From assembly GCA_023079485.1 (NCBI GenBank), contig CM041092.1, forward strand, positions 3,243,127 to 3,307,126: DNA of 64,000 nt, in the 5' to 3' direction. Positions 45,801 to 57,829 of the stretch are shown one piece after another. How positions within the stretch are numbered: position 1 is the first letter of the stretch; each line of letters starts with the position of its first letter. The stretch is from Archilochus colubris (lineage: Eukaryota > Chordata > Aves > Apodiformes > Trochilidae). Below the pieces are notes generated by a model. The model did not search any database, was not told the origin of the DNA, and saw only the letters and a list, made by a program, of their open reading frames with translations. The position numbers and the translations under genes are program-made.

Positions 45801-48469
45801 CAAATAACACATCCTACATAAGCAATCATTCCTAGAGGGGAATACAGGGAATATTGTGCTTTTTTTCCCTGCATCTAGAAATGACTGGAAGGGGCATCCT
45901 TATGGCCACGATTCTTTTGGCTCCTTGCATTAAGGATAACCATTTGCTTCAGAGGTGGTGCCACTCCAAGTAACCCTGGTCACACTGGGAGCCAGTTGTG
46001 AAGTTGGCATAAACCATATAAACCATTTGGTTTAGATCTCTCACCTGTTTGTTGCTATTTTTTCATATTCCTGACAACAGGAGAAAGAGGATACTTCAAA
46101 GAAGCCCAGTTTGCAAAAAAAGCTGGGTTTCTAGCCTCAGAGGAGAAAAAGGAGGATGGATAAGGTAACCCAAAACTGTTCCCACCAAACTCCATGATAA
46201 GCCAGGGAATCGGCAAAGTGTGGTTTCTCTCTGCTGGGTTGTGCCTCTCCTGGGAATGGCCACCAATGAGCCTCCATGGGCCACTGAATGAAAAAAAAAA
46301 CAACCCTGACATCTCCTGGGCCTATGGTCCTCACAGAAAGCAGCACTGCTGCTGCTTCCTTTGTACTTTTTCACGCATTTCAAATATTTTCTATTTGCCT
46401 GATCCAGAGAACAACCATCTGAAGTGAGAGGGTCACCTTGCTCCTCACCTCCTGCCTGGCACCACAGGGGTCTTCCTGAGCCCTTTCAGGTCAAACTGTT
46501 TCAAATCTCAGTGCTTTTCTTTCATAAAACCCATGACTTTTAATTTTTTTTTTTTTTTTTTGGCTCATGGTAATACCTCTTGAAAGTAATTGTGATAAAA
46601 AGACCTTTGTACCTTTGTCCGTTCCTTATTTCTACCAAAGGCAACACTTCAGCAATTAGACCTGAGCTTCTCAAACACAGCTAGCACTGAATAAAAATAC
46701 TCATACTTAGGCAGGTCTAGAGAGATGTCAAACTTCCAAAGACACTACAGCCACACTGGATTTCAGCTGGAGCTTTGACCAGAGTTTTCCAAATCCTGGT
46801 GTGACTTGAGCATCTCATTATTTTTTTATTTTCATGACTCTCGTGTTAATAAAAGTCTTACTTATCCCGACCATCCAAAATAAATCAGCACACTGGTACC
46901 CAATGGCAACCTACTCTTTTTTTTAATTATTTTTTCCCCTCTTTTTTCATTTGTATGGATAACACACCATCTTAATTGTCATTTTGTTTCTTGACTTGCG
47001 CGGGGAGGGCACGGCAAAAAAACAGGAAAGAAATCTAATCAAGGGAAACACAATAGCATGATGGCAAAGGGTGGATGGTAGGAGGTTGCAGCCCTGTAGC
47101 CAGTTGCTTGTTTATGGTGGGTTGATACAGTAGAACATGGAGCACAAACCCCCTCACATGCCATTTAATGATAACTCTGCAAATCCTGCCTGTCACCACC
47201 GCATTCAGCAGACGCTTGGCGGACCCGCGGCACCGTTCCACAGCCAGTGCTGGGGTCTTTCAGAGGGAGCCAAAAGGGAGTGGAGCCTCATTATCCCCAA
47301 AACAATGATCCTCATTCACTCAGCAGAGAAACTTGCTTTTCATCCCAGCGTTCTACAGCTCAGAGCTGGAATAGAGATAACATATCCCCTTTATTACCAG
47401 AACAAAAGCTCAGGGTCTATGCTCCTGGCTTGGAAGAATGCCCTCAGCAGCCTAAACCTATGCAGTTGGTGCTGGGTACCTTTTTTTTTTTCTCTTTAAT
47501 TGCTTTGCACTGGAGAGATGGTGCAGAGAGGCCCAGCTACAAACTGAAGGTAGAAGGTGAGATGCTGAGGCCCCGTCACTCCCCCCAAAAGAAGGCAGCC
47601 CTGTCCAGCTCTGGGTCTCCTTGGTGCACCATCCCCCTAGCTGACATTTCCAAAGCACCTGAAGGATGGAGGAAGAGAGGGAGATGAGGAATGTGGGCAG
47701 CCAAAGGGACAACTGGTGGTGCAGAAGGTACTTGGGGAAAGCTTTGCAGACAGTATAGCAGAGCAGCCACAGTGTGGGCACTATGACTGAAAGCAACCTG
47801 TACAAATGAAATGCCATGGCAGAAGGCCACCAGTTCACTCATAATTAACGGAGTCAAAAAATAAGAACCCAAAGACCCCGGTGACACACTCTTCCTGAGA
47901 CAGTGGCAGCTCCAGGAAGGCTCACAAAACCAAATCATCCCTTTTTAAATTTCCTTTTTTTTTTTTTTTTGTCCCTTGGATCTCCATCCCCAAGCCATTT
48001 TTTGTTCACTTTGCCTGAGTCTCTCTTACCTTAGCCTCACGCAGGGAGGAGGGAAAGGTGAGAAGACAGGAGAGCTATCGCTGTGCAGAGCCAGGCAGGC
48101 AGGCAGCAGAGGTAGATGAACAGAATGTGTTGAAAGCATCATGATCCAGCGCCAGGAAATAACAGTTAGCATATCCCTGAATGACATTTACAGGAAACCT
48201 ATGTTTCCTTTTCAGGGCCATAAGCTTCAACAAACTGGTGTGTTCAGTCAGCCCTTCCCCATGTACAGTATGGATGCCACAATTTTCTCAGCATATGCTC
48301 AGCTGCGTCCTTCTGATGGCATCCACGTTGGCGCCTTTCCATCTATAGGCATGGAGGGATGTCTTCATCTTCTGCAGGAGTCTGGGGCTACTGCCAAAGG
48401 CAGGGATCCAAGCACCGCAGGCAAGGAAAGTGGATCGTTTTGGTTCCTGAATAAGGATTAGGCTTTGCA
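45801..48469. other. Unique sequence
   Basis: No gene recognised. T runs lie at 46542-46561, 47480-47490 and 47955-47971. Overlapping frames of 120-146 codons on both strands at 47137-47938 lack any recognisable domain and overlap each other antisense. The part near 46990-47240 contains several CpGs and is repeat-free. Confidence 0.5.
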
Positions 48470-48560
48470 ACACCTGAGCAGTGAAAATCCTGCAGAGCCT
48501 TGGTGGCCGGAGCCAGGAACCGCCGCCGTGCTGCCGCCTCTCGCCAAGCCCGGCCCTGCT
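48470..48560. promoter_or_regulatory. Small CpG-rich patch
   Basis: A ~90-base GC-rich island inside AT-rich DNA with clustered CpGs (GGCCGG, ACCGCCGCCG, GCCGCCTCTCGCC, CCCGGCCC). Too small for a standard CpG island call. It could mark a non-coding exon, a weak promoter or an unmethylated regulatory site; no TATA or obvious splice arrangement was identified. Confidence 0.3.
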
Positions 48561-49089
48561 TAACCAAGGTGAAGGTTTGCTGCTGAGGAAAGGACTTGAA
48601 AATTGAGGAAACAAATGAAACAAGAGAGGCAGCCATGTGTAAAGGCTCCAATGGTTTGGGCTTTCCTCACGTGTCAGAGATAACACTTGGGATAGATGGA
48701 GAACGCATCTTCGCTCACTCCCAGCTCCAACCTCGGGAAAAACCACGCGGCTCTTGCAACCCCCAAGAAAGGGTTGACTTGTGGAGCAGAGATCCCTTTG
48801 ATCTTTTGTTATATGCTGCTGAGGAGGCTCAGCTAGACACCCTCCTAAGCAACAAGACTAGTCAAAATCCCTTTATTATTTACTTCTTTCTTTTTAATCA
48901 CAAACAGCAAAACAAGCCTCGCCTTTCTTTTTCCCCTGGAGCTTATCTGGGCTTTGTCTTTTCACAGTATGGCCAAAATGCACTTTTTTTTTTTTTTTTT
49001 TTTGCTTGGGAAAGGAGGATTTCACTGAAGTAAACAGGATACCCAGAATTAAGGGCAGGATTTTGTCTACACACTGTTTTATCTTCTCT
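48561..49089. other. Unique sequence with T run
   Basis: No gene recognised. T run at 48985-49003. The 145-codon frame at 48596-49033 runs into that T tract and is not regarded as a gene. Confidence 0.5.
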
Positions 49090-50030
49090 AATACACTTAG
49101 GAGAGGAGAAAGGAATTTATTTAGATATTAAATGGCCTTGGAAATCATTCTCAACAGGGAATAAAACATTCCCTTTACATCAAATCACATTATAGAAGAA
49201 GTGTTCAAGTTAATTTAAAGGGAAAATTCAGAAAACAAAAGCCAAGTCGCAGCCATACACAAACTCCCACCTCTCCCACCAGAGGAAGAGAAGGTGAAAT
49301 ATTTCCTCTCCTCCTTTCTGAGCAGCTTCTTTTACTGAAATGAGAAGGTAACCTCATCGATCAGTGGTGCATAAAAGCCAGGCCTACACAAAGCAGCACG
49401 AGGTGAGATACAGATGTGAATTAAAAGCAGTTTTATGGCTCTGCACCTGATCAGGAAAATTGTTTTTAGTTCAGTCCCATGGAAGAAGTTCTTTTCTACT
49501 TTTGAGCCATTTCTCCTCCTTCAAACATGTGCCTCCCCCAAAGAAATGATGACAACATCCAGCTAATTAACAACAAAGAATAAATGAACTATGGCTATAA
49601 CTATCTACCTTTAAATCAAAGGAAGAAAGCAACCAATACTAAAATTTAATCTGTCCTCTGGGGCTGGAGGCAGCTTACAGGTTCAAGTCAGATAGCAAAT
49701 GTAGCTAAATGGCAGGCAGAAAAGATCATGTGACTGGGGGCTAAAAACTAATTAATCTCCATAAAGCTGTAAGTGAGGTAGGTAAGATGACTTGAAATCT
49801 GATTACATTATTGCATTTAAGGAGGGAAAATGCAGCATGTATTTTTCATGTTGATTTTAACCACCTGAGCCCTTAATGACATTTTGTACCTTGAAAGAAA
49901 ACTCGTATTTCATTTATATTTTCCAAGAGCTACAAAGATGCTACAGTGTCATCTGCACAGGGTTTACAAAATTAGTCCAAATAAAGCTGCTGTGAATCAC
50001 AGGGAGGGCATTCCTTAACTTTTTTCTTTC
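49090..50030. promoter_or_regulatory. Candidate enhancer block (TAATTA, SOX and TCF/LEF-type motifs)
   Basis: Nearly 1 kb without interspersed repeats or microsatellites. Motifs seen are TAATTA at 49564-49569 followed 3 bases later by AACAAAG (SOX-type) at 49572-49578, ATCAAAGG (TCF/LEF-type) at 49615-49622, and TAATTA at 49749-49754. The close spacing of several developmental-factor sites is suggestive only. There is no open frame above 60 codons in most of the block. Confidence 0.38.
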
Positions 50031-50633
50031 CCCAGTGTAAGGCAGGGGAAGATTCCTTACAACTATGAGAAGCTGTAAAGACATTTAAGAAAAAACACAT
50101 TTAAGAAAAGCTGAAATAAATCTTAGGGCAAGAATAATTTTACCCCATGCTCCAATACAGGAGGAAAAAAAACAAACAAAAAAAAGAGCCTGCTTTCTAA
50201 CTGCCTGCTGAAGACACATGTGTTTGGCTCCTCTGATTTGTAAACAACTTCCGACACTAAATTTTGAATTAGTGGGAACACAGCATTGCTTATGATTTCT
50301 ATTATTTATAAATGGCTACAAAGCCAAGAATAAACAAACAAACAAACAACAAAACACCTCCAGGCAGACTGGAGACCTCAGTTCAATGAATCTAGTCAAA
50401 ATACGCACAAAATAGACCCACTTCGACTTCATTTTTTATAGTGGAAGACAGATGTTAGAAGAGAAAGGGAGAGAGAGGAAGCAGAAGACTTCAGCCACAT
50501 ACCAAGCTGAAACAAAACCTGGACTCAGTTAATTTTTTCAGCTAAAGCCCTCAGTGCATTATCTCTGCTTCTTCTGGAGCAGCATCCATGGAAATATTAC
50601 AGAGGCAAAAACGTTGCAAAGAGATCAAAATAA
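50031..50633. other. Unique sequence with short A/C patches
   Basis: No gene recognised. A/C-rich patch at 50166-50186 and (CAAA)n at 50333-50352. Confidence 0.5.
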
Positions 50634-50758
50634 CCCAACCAAAAAAAAAAAAAACCAAAACAACCAAAAAAAACCCAACCAATCAAAACAAACAAACCAA
50701 AAAAACCCACCAAAAAAGCCCCAACAACCAAACAAACCAAAAAACAACAGAAAAAACA
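50634..50758. repeat. A/C-rich low-complexity tract
   Basis: About 125 bases of A runs broken by CC and CAACC (CCAACCAATCAAAACAAAC style). The Lys/Gln/Asn/Pro-rich open frames here are artefacts. Confidence 0.9.
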
Positions 50759-52804
50759 GAGGCATTATCAGAGTTGATTAAGGGCTTCTGAGATTCATCC
50801 TCAGCAGCACCTGCTCACCCCTGCTGCCCCCCCCATCCTCTCCCCTGGGTGGGGGGGCTGAGATGGGAAGAGTTTTATGGGATGGAAAAGTGTATTTTTA
50901 AAATGTTGCTAATATGCTCGAGATGCACTGCTCTACAAGTCTATAGCAGCAATAAATAAACAGCATTTAAGCTAACACGCACATGTTTATAGGGATAATA
51001 ATGGCATTTACACCTTTGATCCCAGAATTTCCCAGTCTTTTGCAAGGATTAATTAATTTAGCTTCAACACGCCCCTGCACCAGATGTTATTAAAATATTT
51101 TTTTATGGCTAACAAATTCAAAGGCAGGCATGCTTATATTTCATGTCTGATTGTGCCTCCTATCCAGAGCAATTACTTTTCTCCTCACTTGGCTGCGTGG
51201 TGGATGGGATATGAAGGTGAGGTCCTTCTGCATGCTTGGCCTGGGAGATTCTCTGGTAGTTTTAGCCTCTTAACACCAATCAGGAAATTTGAGGGCTCGT
51301 TCCTGCCTGAGCATCCCTTTCCTTGCATTGCTCCCCTGCTTTGCCTGCCTTACTCATGCCTCAAAAATTCCTTCCTTGCCTCCTGTGCTTTTTGCTATGA
51401 CTGATCTTCCTGACATGCTAGGGGATTTTGCAGTTTTGCTATTTAAGGGTTCAGAAGACACTTTTCCCACGTGGTGAAACTGCCATGTGGCTGTAAAGTG
51501 CCCCCACCCCCTCCCCAATCCCTTCCCTTTGCTTTCTCTCTCAGGAACCAAGCCATTACACTGCTTACATCTTTATTCCTATTTTTTTTATTTATTTATT
51601 TTCCCCAGAAACCAACATGAATTACGGTTCAACCTCTCCTTGCCAGTGATTTAAGGTAGAGCAAGTTGGAAGTAAAGCTCTCAGGGTGAGAGTGTTTGCA
51701 AAGTCTCCTTGTGTGAACCCTTAGCCTTGATGGGAAAAGAGGATGCTGGAATTAGTTCTCAAAAAACTAATCCTTTCCTTATCACTCTTATCTAGAGCAG
51801 GCTATGCATCCATCCCTGGGCCATGATTAGCAGAAAACTCCCACATGGAGCAAATTTTGGCTCTGGAACTCCTTAGGCTTAGGAGTAGCCACACAGACAC
51901 TCAAATTAAGGATTTTATTACTGCTGGGCAGTTTCTAACACTTCTTTCCTCCTGCTTCTAGAAACAGACTCTCAGGTACATAAGAAGCTCATAAAGCTGG
52001 TGGGTAAGGATGCAAAGGGAAATCTCCCTTCTCCACCTAAGTTGTTATTTACTGGAACTGGTTGTGCCTATCTTACTTGAAATGTGGCCCATGACTTCAA
52101 TTCCTGGATCATACAACCTCTGTGGTCACAGGCAACCTCACTTCATGGACATCATCTCCTAGAAAACACACTTGACAATATTTTAATGTCCCTAAAATAT
52201 ACCAAGAGACCCCTTAGCTTGAGCTTCTCTTGGCAAAATATCAATATTTTGCTCTGAAAAAGTTAAATCCTTCCTCCAGAGCTGTCCATATCACTGTGTT
52301 TTTAGCAGTAAGAAGGACTCAGGAAGGTGGTATGGACAGGTTTGAAACTCCCTCCAAGTTTATCCTTAAGTTTCAGTGACAAGGAGCCCTTATCTTTGCA
52401 CCTAGAGTCACCAAAGTCCTAAAAGCACCAGGAGATGGATTTCTTTGAGATCCATCAGCCACAAAAGCTCTGGTGTGAACCCTTCCCAAAAGGATTGGAT
52501 CTTTGGGATGTGGCAGTGGTTGGTTTGGTGGGAGATGTATGCAACTATCCTGGACATTTTGATCATGCCAATGAAAAAGTTGTAGGTGGATTTGGACATT
52601 TTGGGAAACTCTCTGCTCACCAGTGTCCAGTGGAGCCTGTTCCTTAAAAAGGTAATTTATGGAGTCCTTTCTCCTTTTATGATGGAGGGAAAGAGAATCC
52701 CCAGGCCAACCTTCAGACTCCTGACATAAGTTTCCACCTTCTCAGCTGCAGTTGGGGTCCAGGCAAAACCACATTCCTATAAAATTTAAAGACTTCATGG
52801 TCAC
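50759..52804. other. Unique sequence
   Basis: No gene or interspersed repeat recognised. A C run then G run lies at 50826-50858 (TGCCCCCCCCATCC .. GGTGGGGGGGCTG), which can pair imperfectly. The short frames at 52408-52647 overlap on both strands and lack domains. Confidence 0.5.
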
Positions 52805-52986
52805 AAAATGGCACTGGAACAGGATGCCCAGATTGGTGCTGTAGTGTCCATCTCTAAAGGCATTCAAAATCCTCCTGGATGCCATCCTTTGTAACCTACT
52901 CTAGGTCAACCTGCTCTGGCAAAGGGTTTGGATGATCTCCAGGGGTACCTTCCAACCCCTAATATTCTCTGACTCTTAATTCTGTG
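52805..52986 (+). mobile_element. CR1 LINE 3' end
   Basis: The plus strand follows a CR1 subfamily terminus: GGCACTGGAACAGGATGCCC, CATTCAAAATCCTCCTGGAT, GTAACCTACTCTAGGTCAAC, CTGCTCTGGCAAAGGGTTTG, GATGATCTCCAGGGGTACCT and TCCAACCCCTAATATTCTCT. It ends in degraded octamers (GACTCTTAATTCTGTG). Same subfamily type as the minus copy at 20.5-20.8 kb (CCAGAG..CCAACCCC tail). Confidence 0.92.
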
Positions 52987-53379
52987 AACCTGCAGAGAGC
53001 TGCACCCCATGGAGAGGAGGAAAGGCCAAAACTACCACAAAAGTGTATTTTCCTTAGCTGAAGAGAATCCTTGAAAAATAAACCATGATCTTACCTTTTT
53101 CAGGTCACTTAAATAATGTAGCTGAGTCCAGCTGGGCTGGAAAAGGTACTTGTACCAGAGGGATGTTGATACCAGAGCTGAGTCTGCTTAAATATTTAAT
53201 TCTGCTAAGGTACTGTACAACCAAAATACCTTGACTTAATCTGGGTTGCATCTGGAAAGATGTCATTTAAGATGCCAAGAAGTGGCTTTCTAATTTTTTT
53301 TTCCTCCTCTCTTCTCAGAAATCTACAGTTTCTAAATTTCTACTCATAGGCTTTAGAGCCTATTAAAAAAATCATCTGT
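52987..53379. other. Unique sequence
   Basis: No gene or repeat recognised. Confidence 0.5.
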
Positions 53380-53680
53380 TTTTTTCAAGATAAAAGGATA
53401 ATATCACAATCAAAGGATTAGCTCTTGGACTGCACAGTCCTTGGTTTTATATACTTGAGGCAAAACATTAGATCCAAATCTATCTGAAGGCTCTTTAATG
53501 AGGAAGATGGCAAGTAAATTCTGGTTTAATATAAAAGCCAATTCAACTATTAATCATGATTACAGATAATTCCCAATGTGGCACGATGTCATTTAATTTC
53601 CAAGAAAAAAAAAACACAGAGGAAGTGACAGCACACATTTTTTTTTAAACCATGCCATGTAATAACACCATGCAAAGCAA
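53380..53680. promoter_or_regulatory. Candidate enhancer block with bicoid-type palindrome
   Basis: Repeat-free AT-rich block. ATCAAAGG (TCF/LEF-type) at 53409-53416 overlaps GGATTA (OTX/PITX-type) at 53415-53420. A perfect 12-bp palindrome TAATCATGATTA at 53551-53562 places two TAATC sites in inverted orientation. No coding potential. Function is inference. Confidence 0.38.
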
Positions 53681-53764
53681 ACCTTCCTGGCCTCTTCTTT
53701 TCAGAGGTCATAAATTCCAAACCAAACCCTTAGAGTCCCTGTTCCATCTTTGAAAGTCTCGTTT

Positions 53765-53812
53765 CAGATCTTCCTTTTTTTTTCCTTTTTTTTTTTTCTT
53801 TTTTTTTTCCCC
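53765..53812. repeat. T-rich low-complexity tract
   Basis: T runs separated by CC and C, followed by CCCCTC. Confidence 0.85.
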
Positions 53813-53839
53813 TCGTTCCTGCTTTGTCTTAACAAATAC

Positions 53840-54080
53840 ACTTGGCCATAATGAAAATAAACCTGCTGAAGTCTCAGTGGCCTGAGACAAGCTATAACAC
53901 ATTTCTGCACCACAGGGTGGGCTCATGGGATACCTACTGAGAAAATGCATCCCCTCTGCGCATGCCCAGACTATTAAAATGAATTGACATGTTAATGCTG
54001 ACAGGAAAAGAGCACAAGAGAGCTTGCTAAATTACTGCTCAGTCAGGCACTAGGAATTCCTGAGTGGCTAACTCCTGAGC
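53840..54080. promoter_or_regulatory. Candidate conserved non-coding element
   Basis: Repeat-free block between the T-rich tract and the polypurine tract. It includes a GCGCATGCCC word at 53959-53968 (NRF1-like GCGCATGC half) and an AATTGACATGTTAATG stretch near 53982-53997. Judged on texture only. Confidence 0.3.
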
Positions 54081-54099
54081 AAAACCTGCAGCAAGGAGA

Positions 54100-54246
54100 C
54101 GGGGAGGGAGGGAATAGAGAGGAAGAAAAGGGAAGGAGGAAGGGGGGGAGAAAAAAAAAAAAGAAAAGAAAAAAAGAAAAGGAAAAGAAGAAAAGAAAAA
54201 AGAAAAGGAGGAGTGGGTAAAAACAAAACAAAACAAAACAAAAAAC
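54100..54246. repeat. Polypurine tract ending in (AAAAC)n
   Basis: Purine-only sequence (GGGAAGGAGGAAGGGGGGGA and longer A runs), followed by AAAACAAAACAAAACAAAAC at about 54221-54243. Phe-rich minus-strand frames here are artefacts. Confidence 0.9.
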
Positions 54247-54279
54247 TTTATTGTCAAATGCAACAAACCAACCAAACAC

Positions 54280-54715
54280 GAAGGGGCTGTCGCGTTAGCA
54301 ATGCACCTACTCATAAATCATATGGATTTTAATCATACCTGCCACCTCTGCCTGCTTCTCCCCTGAGAAATTGTTTTCTTTTTGCTCCCTCCTTCACTCG
54401 CTTTCAATTATCTGGAAGCTGTTTCTCGTGTTTATTTATTTATCTAAAGTTCACATACAGTATGCATGCACAAATTTCCTCTGGGGGCCCGGGGCTCGGC
54501 AGATCATACAAGGATGCGGTGGAGCGTGGCAGTTAACAGCTCAGATGAATGTACTCAGGCTCAGAAAACCTGCTTTGGACCACAGTGACAAGAGAAGGGG
54601 AGGACAGAAAGTAATTAGTGTGTGTACAATGATGGATTATGGCTTAATATTCAGGCATTTCACCTTTTGACTGCTATAGGTAGGCCCGCAAGATGACAAA
54701 CAAAGTCCGCGTTCT
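54280..54715. promoter_or_regulatory. Candidate conserved non-coding element
   Basis: Repeat-free block of mixed composition with isolated CpGs (GTCGCGTTAGC, GGGCTCGGCAG, GATGCGGTGGAGCG, GTCCGCGTTC). Motifs seen are TAATTA at 54612-54617, GGATTA at 54634-54639 and ACAAACAAAG (SOX-type) near 54697-54706. CpG retention in AT-rich surroundings may reflect constraint. Not tested for conservation. Confidence 0.37.
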
Positions 54716-56097
54716 TCCCAGTGAGGAAAAAAGGAAAGAATAGAGGGAGAAAAAACCCCAAAACAGCACTCAAAGGTTTTCACTCTTTCAGCCATGTCCT
54801 CTGTTCAGTGAGTAAATTGCTACTAGTTATTTCAGTTGAATTCCAGACTTTTTGTAGTTTGGGAAATGCCACATATATGCATCTAAACACACGTGAGGAA
54901 CCTGGGGGCCAGCTGCTTGGCACATTTTTGACAAGCTGGCATAATATTGTTCTTCTGTCTCACAGCTTCTATATGTAACTTTAGTACTAAAGAGCAACTC
55001 AGCCTCTCAGATTTTAAGAAGAGAGAGTGAACTGCCAGTGACCTTTTCTCAGCTCTGGGAGGTGAACGTGTAGCACAGATCCATCATGACATGAAGATCT
55101 TATAGACAACTTTAAAAAGAGAAAAAAAATAAAAGCCATCATTTTTGTAAGCCAGACTGAAGAAAAAATAGAGCAGGAGAGTTCAAAAAGGAGTTATGAC
55201 TACAGGTTAAACAGAGTTTTAACTCCAAACATGAGTTTTGAGCAGGTTTTGAACTGAAGCTCTGCCTGTGTGTGTTACGTCTATGGCAGCTTTTTTTTTT
55301 TTTTTAGGGGACATTTGAATCTATATTTGCTATGCAGGATATTGCTCAATTAAAGGAACATCTAGACAGCTCTCCCATTTGGAACACTTGTAGAAATTAA
55401 ATGGATCACATGCAGTTTGACATTTTGCAAAATAAAAGAATAATTGGGGCACCGTATTGTTTTTGCCTTTTAAAGAGCATATTCAAACTCGCCCTGTGAA
55501 GCTTAGCTGGAACCAGAATTTGGGATTTGGGTCCAGATTTCTTCCCCCCACTGCTTTCTCAGAAAAGTCATGATGCTACAGTTAACTCCTTCACCACCAC
55601 ACCCTTCTCACTGAACTTCTGATGCACCTCTAGCTTGATATTTTGAAGTATCTTCAGTCAAATTTATATAAGGGGAAATAGTTTTCTGGTATGGCAGACT
55701 CTTCTGTACAAAATTTTCCTCTGAAGGCCTTGACCTGGGTATGACACAAGTCCTGTGCTTCATTTTTGTGGAAGACTTTCTGGAGGAGTTCAGCTACTGG
55801 CCAGGGGGAGGTGGAAGGTGAGGATGGGCTTCTCAGAACCCCCTCAGCATCCCCTACAAAAGTCAAGGAGCCCACAGACTCTCTCACCACCTCTAATCCT
55901 GGGCAAACTCTGCCTAAACCAAATGGAGTGAAAACTTGAGACCAAGGGGTTTCTGGTGTCCTCCAAGACACCTTTACTTTCATGTAAAGCAAGTGCTGTG
56001 GTCAGTGCAGATCATTCAGCAGATGAGGAACCACAAACCCTTGGGTATGTGCCACCTTTTAAACATTTTTGCAGCCCCATTAGATGTTGTTGCATAA
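54716..56097. other. Unique sequence
   Basis: No gene recognised. T run at 55290-55306. The 112-codon minus frame at 55654-55992 has no recognisable domain. Confidence 0.5.
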
Positions 56098-56205
56098 GCT
56101 AAAAATTAACTAAATCCTAAAACTAAAATCCTAATCCTAAAAAAAAAAAATTCCTAAAAGAATCCTAATCCTAAAATCCTAGAAACTAAATCCTAAACGT
56201 TCCTA
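56098..56205. repeat. Degenerate TCCTAA-type repeat
   Basis: At least eight TCCTAA words in ~108 bases (AAATCCTAAAAC, AATCCTAATCCTAAAAA, TTCCTAAAAGAATCCTAATC, AAATCCTAGAAAC), with irregular spacing and an internal A run. TCCTAA differs by one base from the telomeric CCCTAA, but spacing is irregular, so a local slippage origin is more likely. Confidence 0.8.
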
Positions 56206-56997
56206 AGCCATCTTGGATCAAGGAGATATCCCTTGTCCTGATTTAGGCAACACTGCCAGAGACTGCAGTGGCACTGAGAAATCTTTTGTTCCCACCATAG
56301 ACCTTTAGTCCAAGCCAAGACAGACCCTTTAGTAAAACTTTACATGTGTGGAGGGTTTATATGCTCCACAGAGACCATAAAGACACAAAACCCCATGAGC
56401 AGTAGTGCCATGGTACCATCATTACCTGGTCTCAATCATATTCCTGGCTCTTCTGTTTCTCCAAGTTTCATGATCTGGGACATCTCAAAGGTGCTTTCCC
56501 ATGATCACACCTTGGTTTTGGAAAAATTACATGTACTTTCTGCCTTCAGCTTCTTCCACCCAAAGACCAAAGTCCTAAACTGGGTATGGTATGGCCCTCT
56601 GAAATGCCAGCCCCCTTGGTATAAGTGACATATTGCACATTTGCTATAACTTCCATTTCATTTTCTATTTTAATTTGCAATCTCTCATATCAAGAACACC
56701 AAAGTGACAAAAGTCAGCTCATAAACACATTTTAAAGGAGTTTTTTCATTGTTTCCATAAATCAGTCCATCACCTACTTTATTTAAACCTCTGGGAGTGG
56801 TCGCAGTTTGTCAGAGTAAGATAAAAAAGCGAAGATTATTGAGAATATAGAAGAGTAACATGAAGCCACATTAAACAGAACACAGGAGTGGGACATAAAG
56901 AGACCTGTGCCTCTGGTGGTTACCAACAATCATAATGAACAATCCTCTTGGTCTAGGTGTCCCCTGCAGAGGTAAAGAGTTGTTCTGGAAGATTTAT

Positions 56998-57048
56998 TCT
57001 TGCAAAGATCTATTGCAAAGATTTATTGCAAGTGATCTCTTGCAAACA
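56998..57048. repeat. Degenerate ~14-bp TTGCAAAGATTTA repeat
   Basis: TTGCAAAGATCTA, TTGCAAAGATTTA, TTGCAAGTGATCTC and TTGCAAACAAGC follow one another with drifting spacing. Confidence 0.65.
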
Positions 57049-57829
57049 AGCACCCAGAATGAACTGGGACTTACCTCCACAGGACAGGGGTCTCTCCAAC
57101 CTGGTCGTAATTTTTCTCTCCATTCTTCTACCAACTAATGCTCCAAACTGGGAAAATCTCCATCTTTTTGGATGCTTTATCCTCAGGGACCTAGAAAGGA
57201 TTAAGAGTTATCAGTCATCCCAATCTTTGCAAAAGGAGGAACTAGTGCAGGTAAACAGCTTGGTATTGCTAGCAATAAAATCAGTGTGGGACTTTTATGA
57301 GTTACATGGATCTAGATAGAATAATAAAAATGCTTTACCCTCAATTTTATGTTACTCACATGGCAGGAATTAGTGCTGAAGTTTTGACAGACCTGAAGTT
57401 AAAGCAAACCAACAAACCAAAAATCAAACAAAATCCCCAAGCTCTTTAGTTAGCTTTAGTTTCTCCCAACCTTGCAGTAATTTGAGTTTTCTTTATGCAG
57501 TTGGGGGGTAAAAAAAATGAATAGTTACCATGGAAATTGCCACAAATCTTTTTACTTCAGTCTCCTCTGAGCTGCAGAGCACTTTTATGAAGACACACTG
57601 AATCCACTCATCATTAAAGCTGGAGAGGAGAACTTAGGCAGTGATAGAACTGAGTTTTCCCAAGTTTTACTGCGTATTTCACAATAATTTGCTCTTCTTC
57701 TCATGACAAAGTTGAGATTAGAATGATAATGACTTACATGCTCTGTCATACCTTTTCAGTATGCTGCCTTTTGAAAGCCCAGCAAGGCCACCTCTTCTGC
57801 AGACATGAACATGGCAGAAAGCTAAAAGT

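Noticed and set aside
47137..47938. Overlapping 120-146 codon frames on both strands.
   Set aside because: No domain recognised. They overlap antisense and break in low-complexity T runs, so not supported as exons.
50826..50858. C-run and G-run pair suggesting a hairpin or terminator.
   Set aside because: Imperfect pairing with a long loop in a vertebrate-type sequence; no reason to call a terminator.
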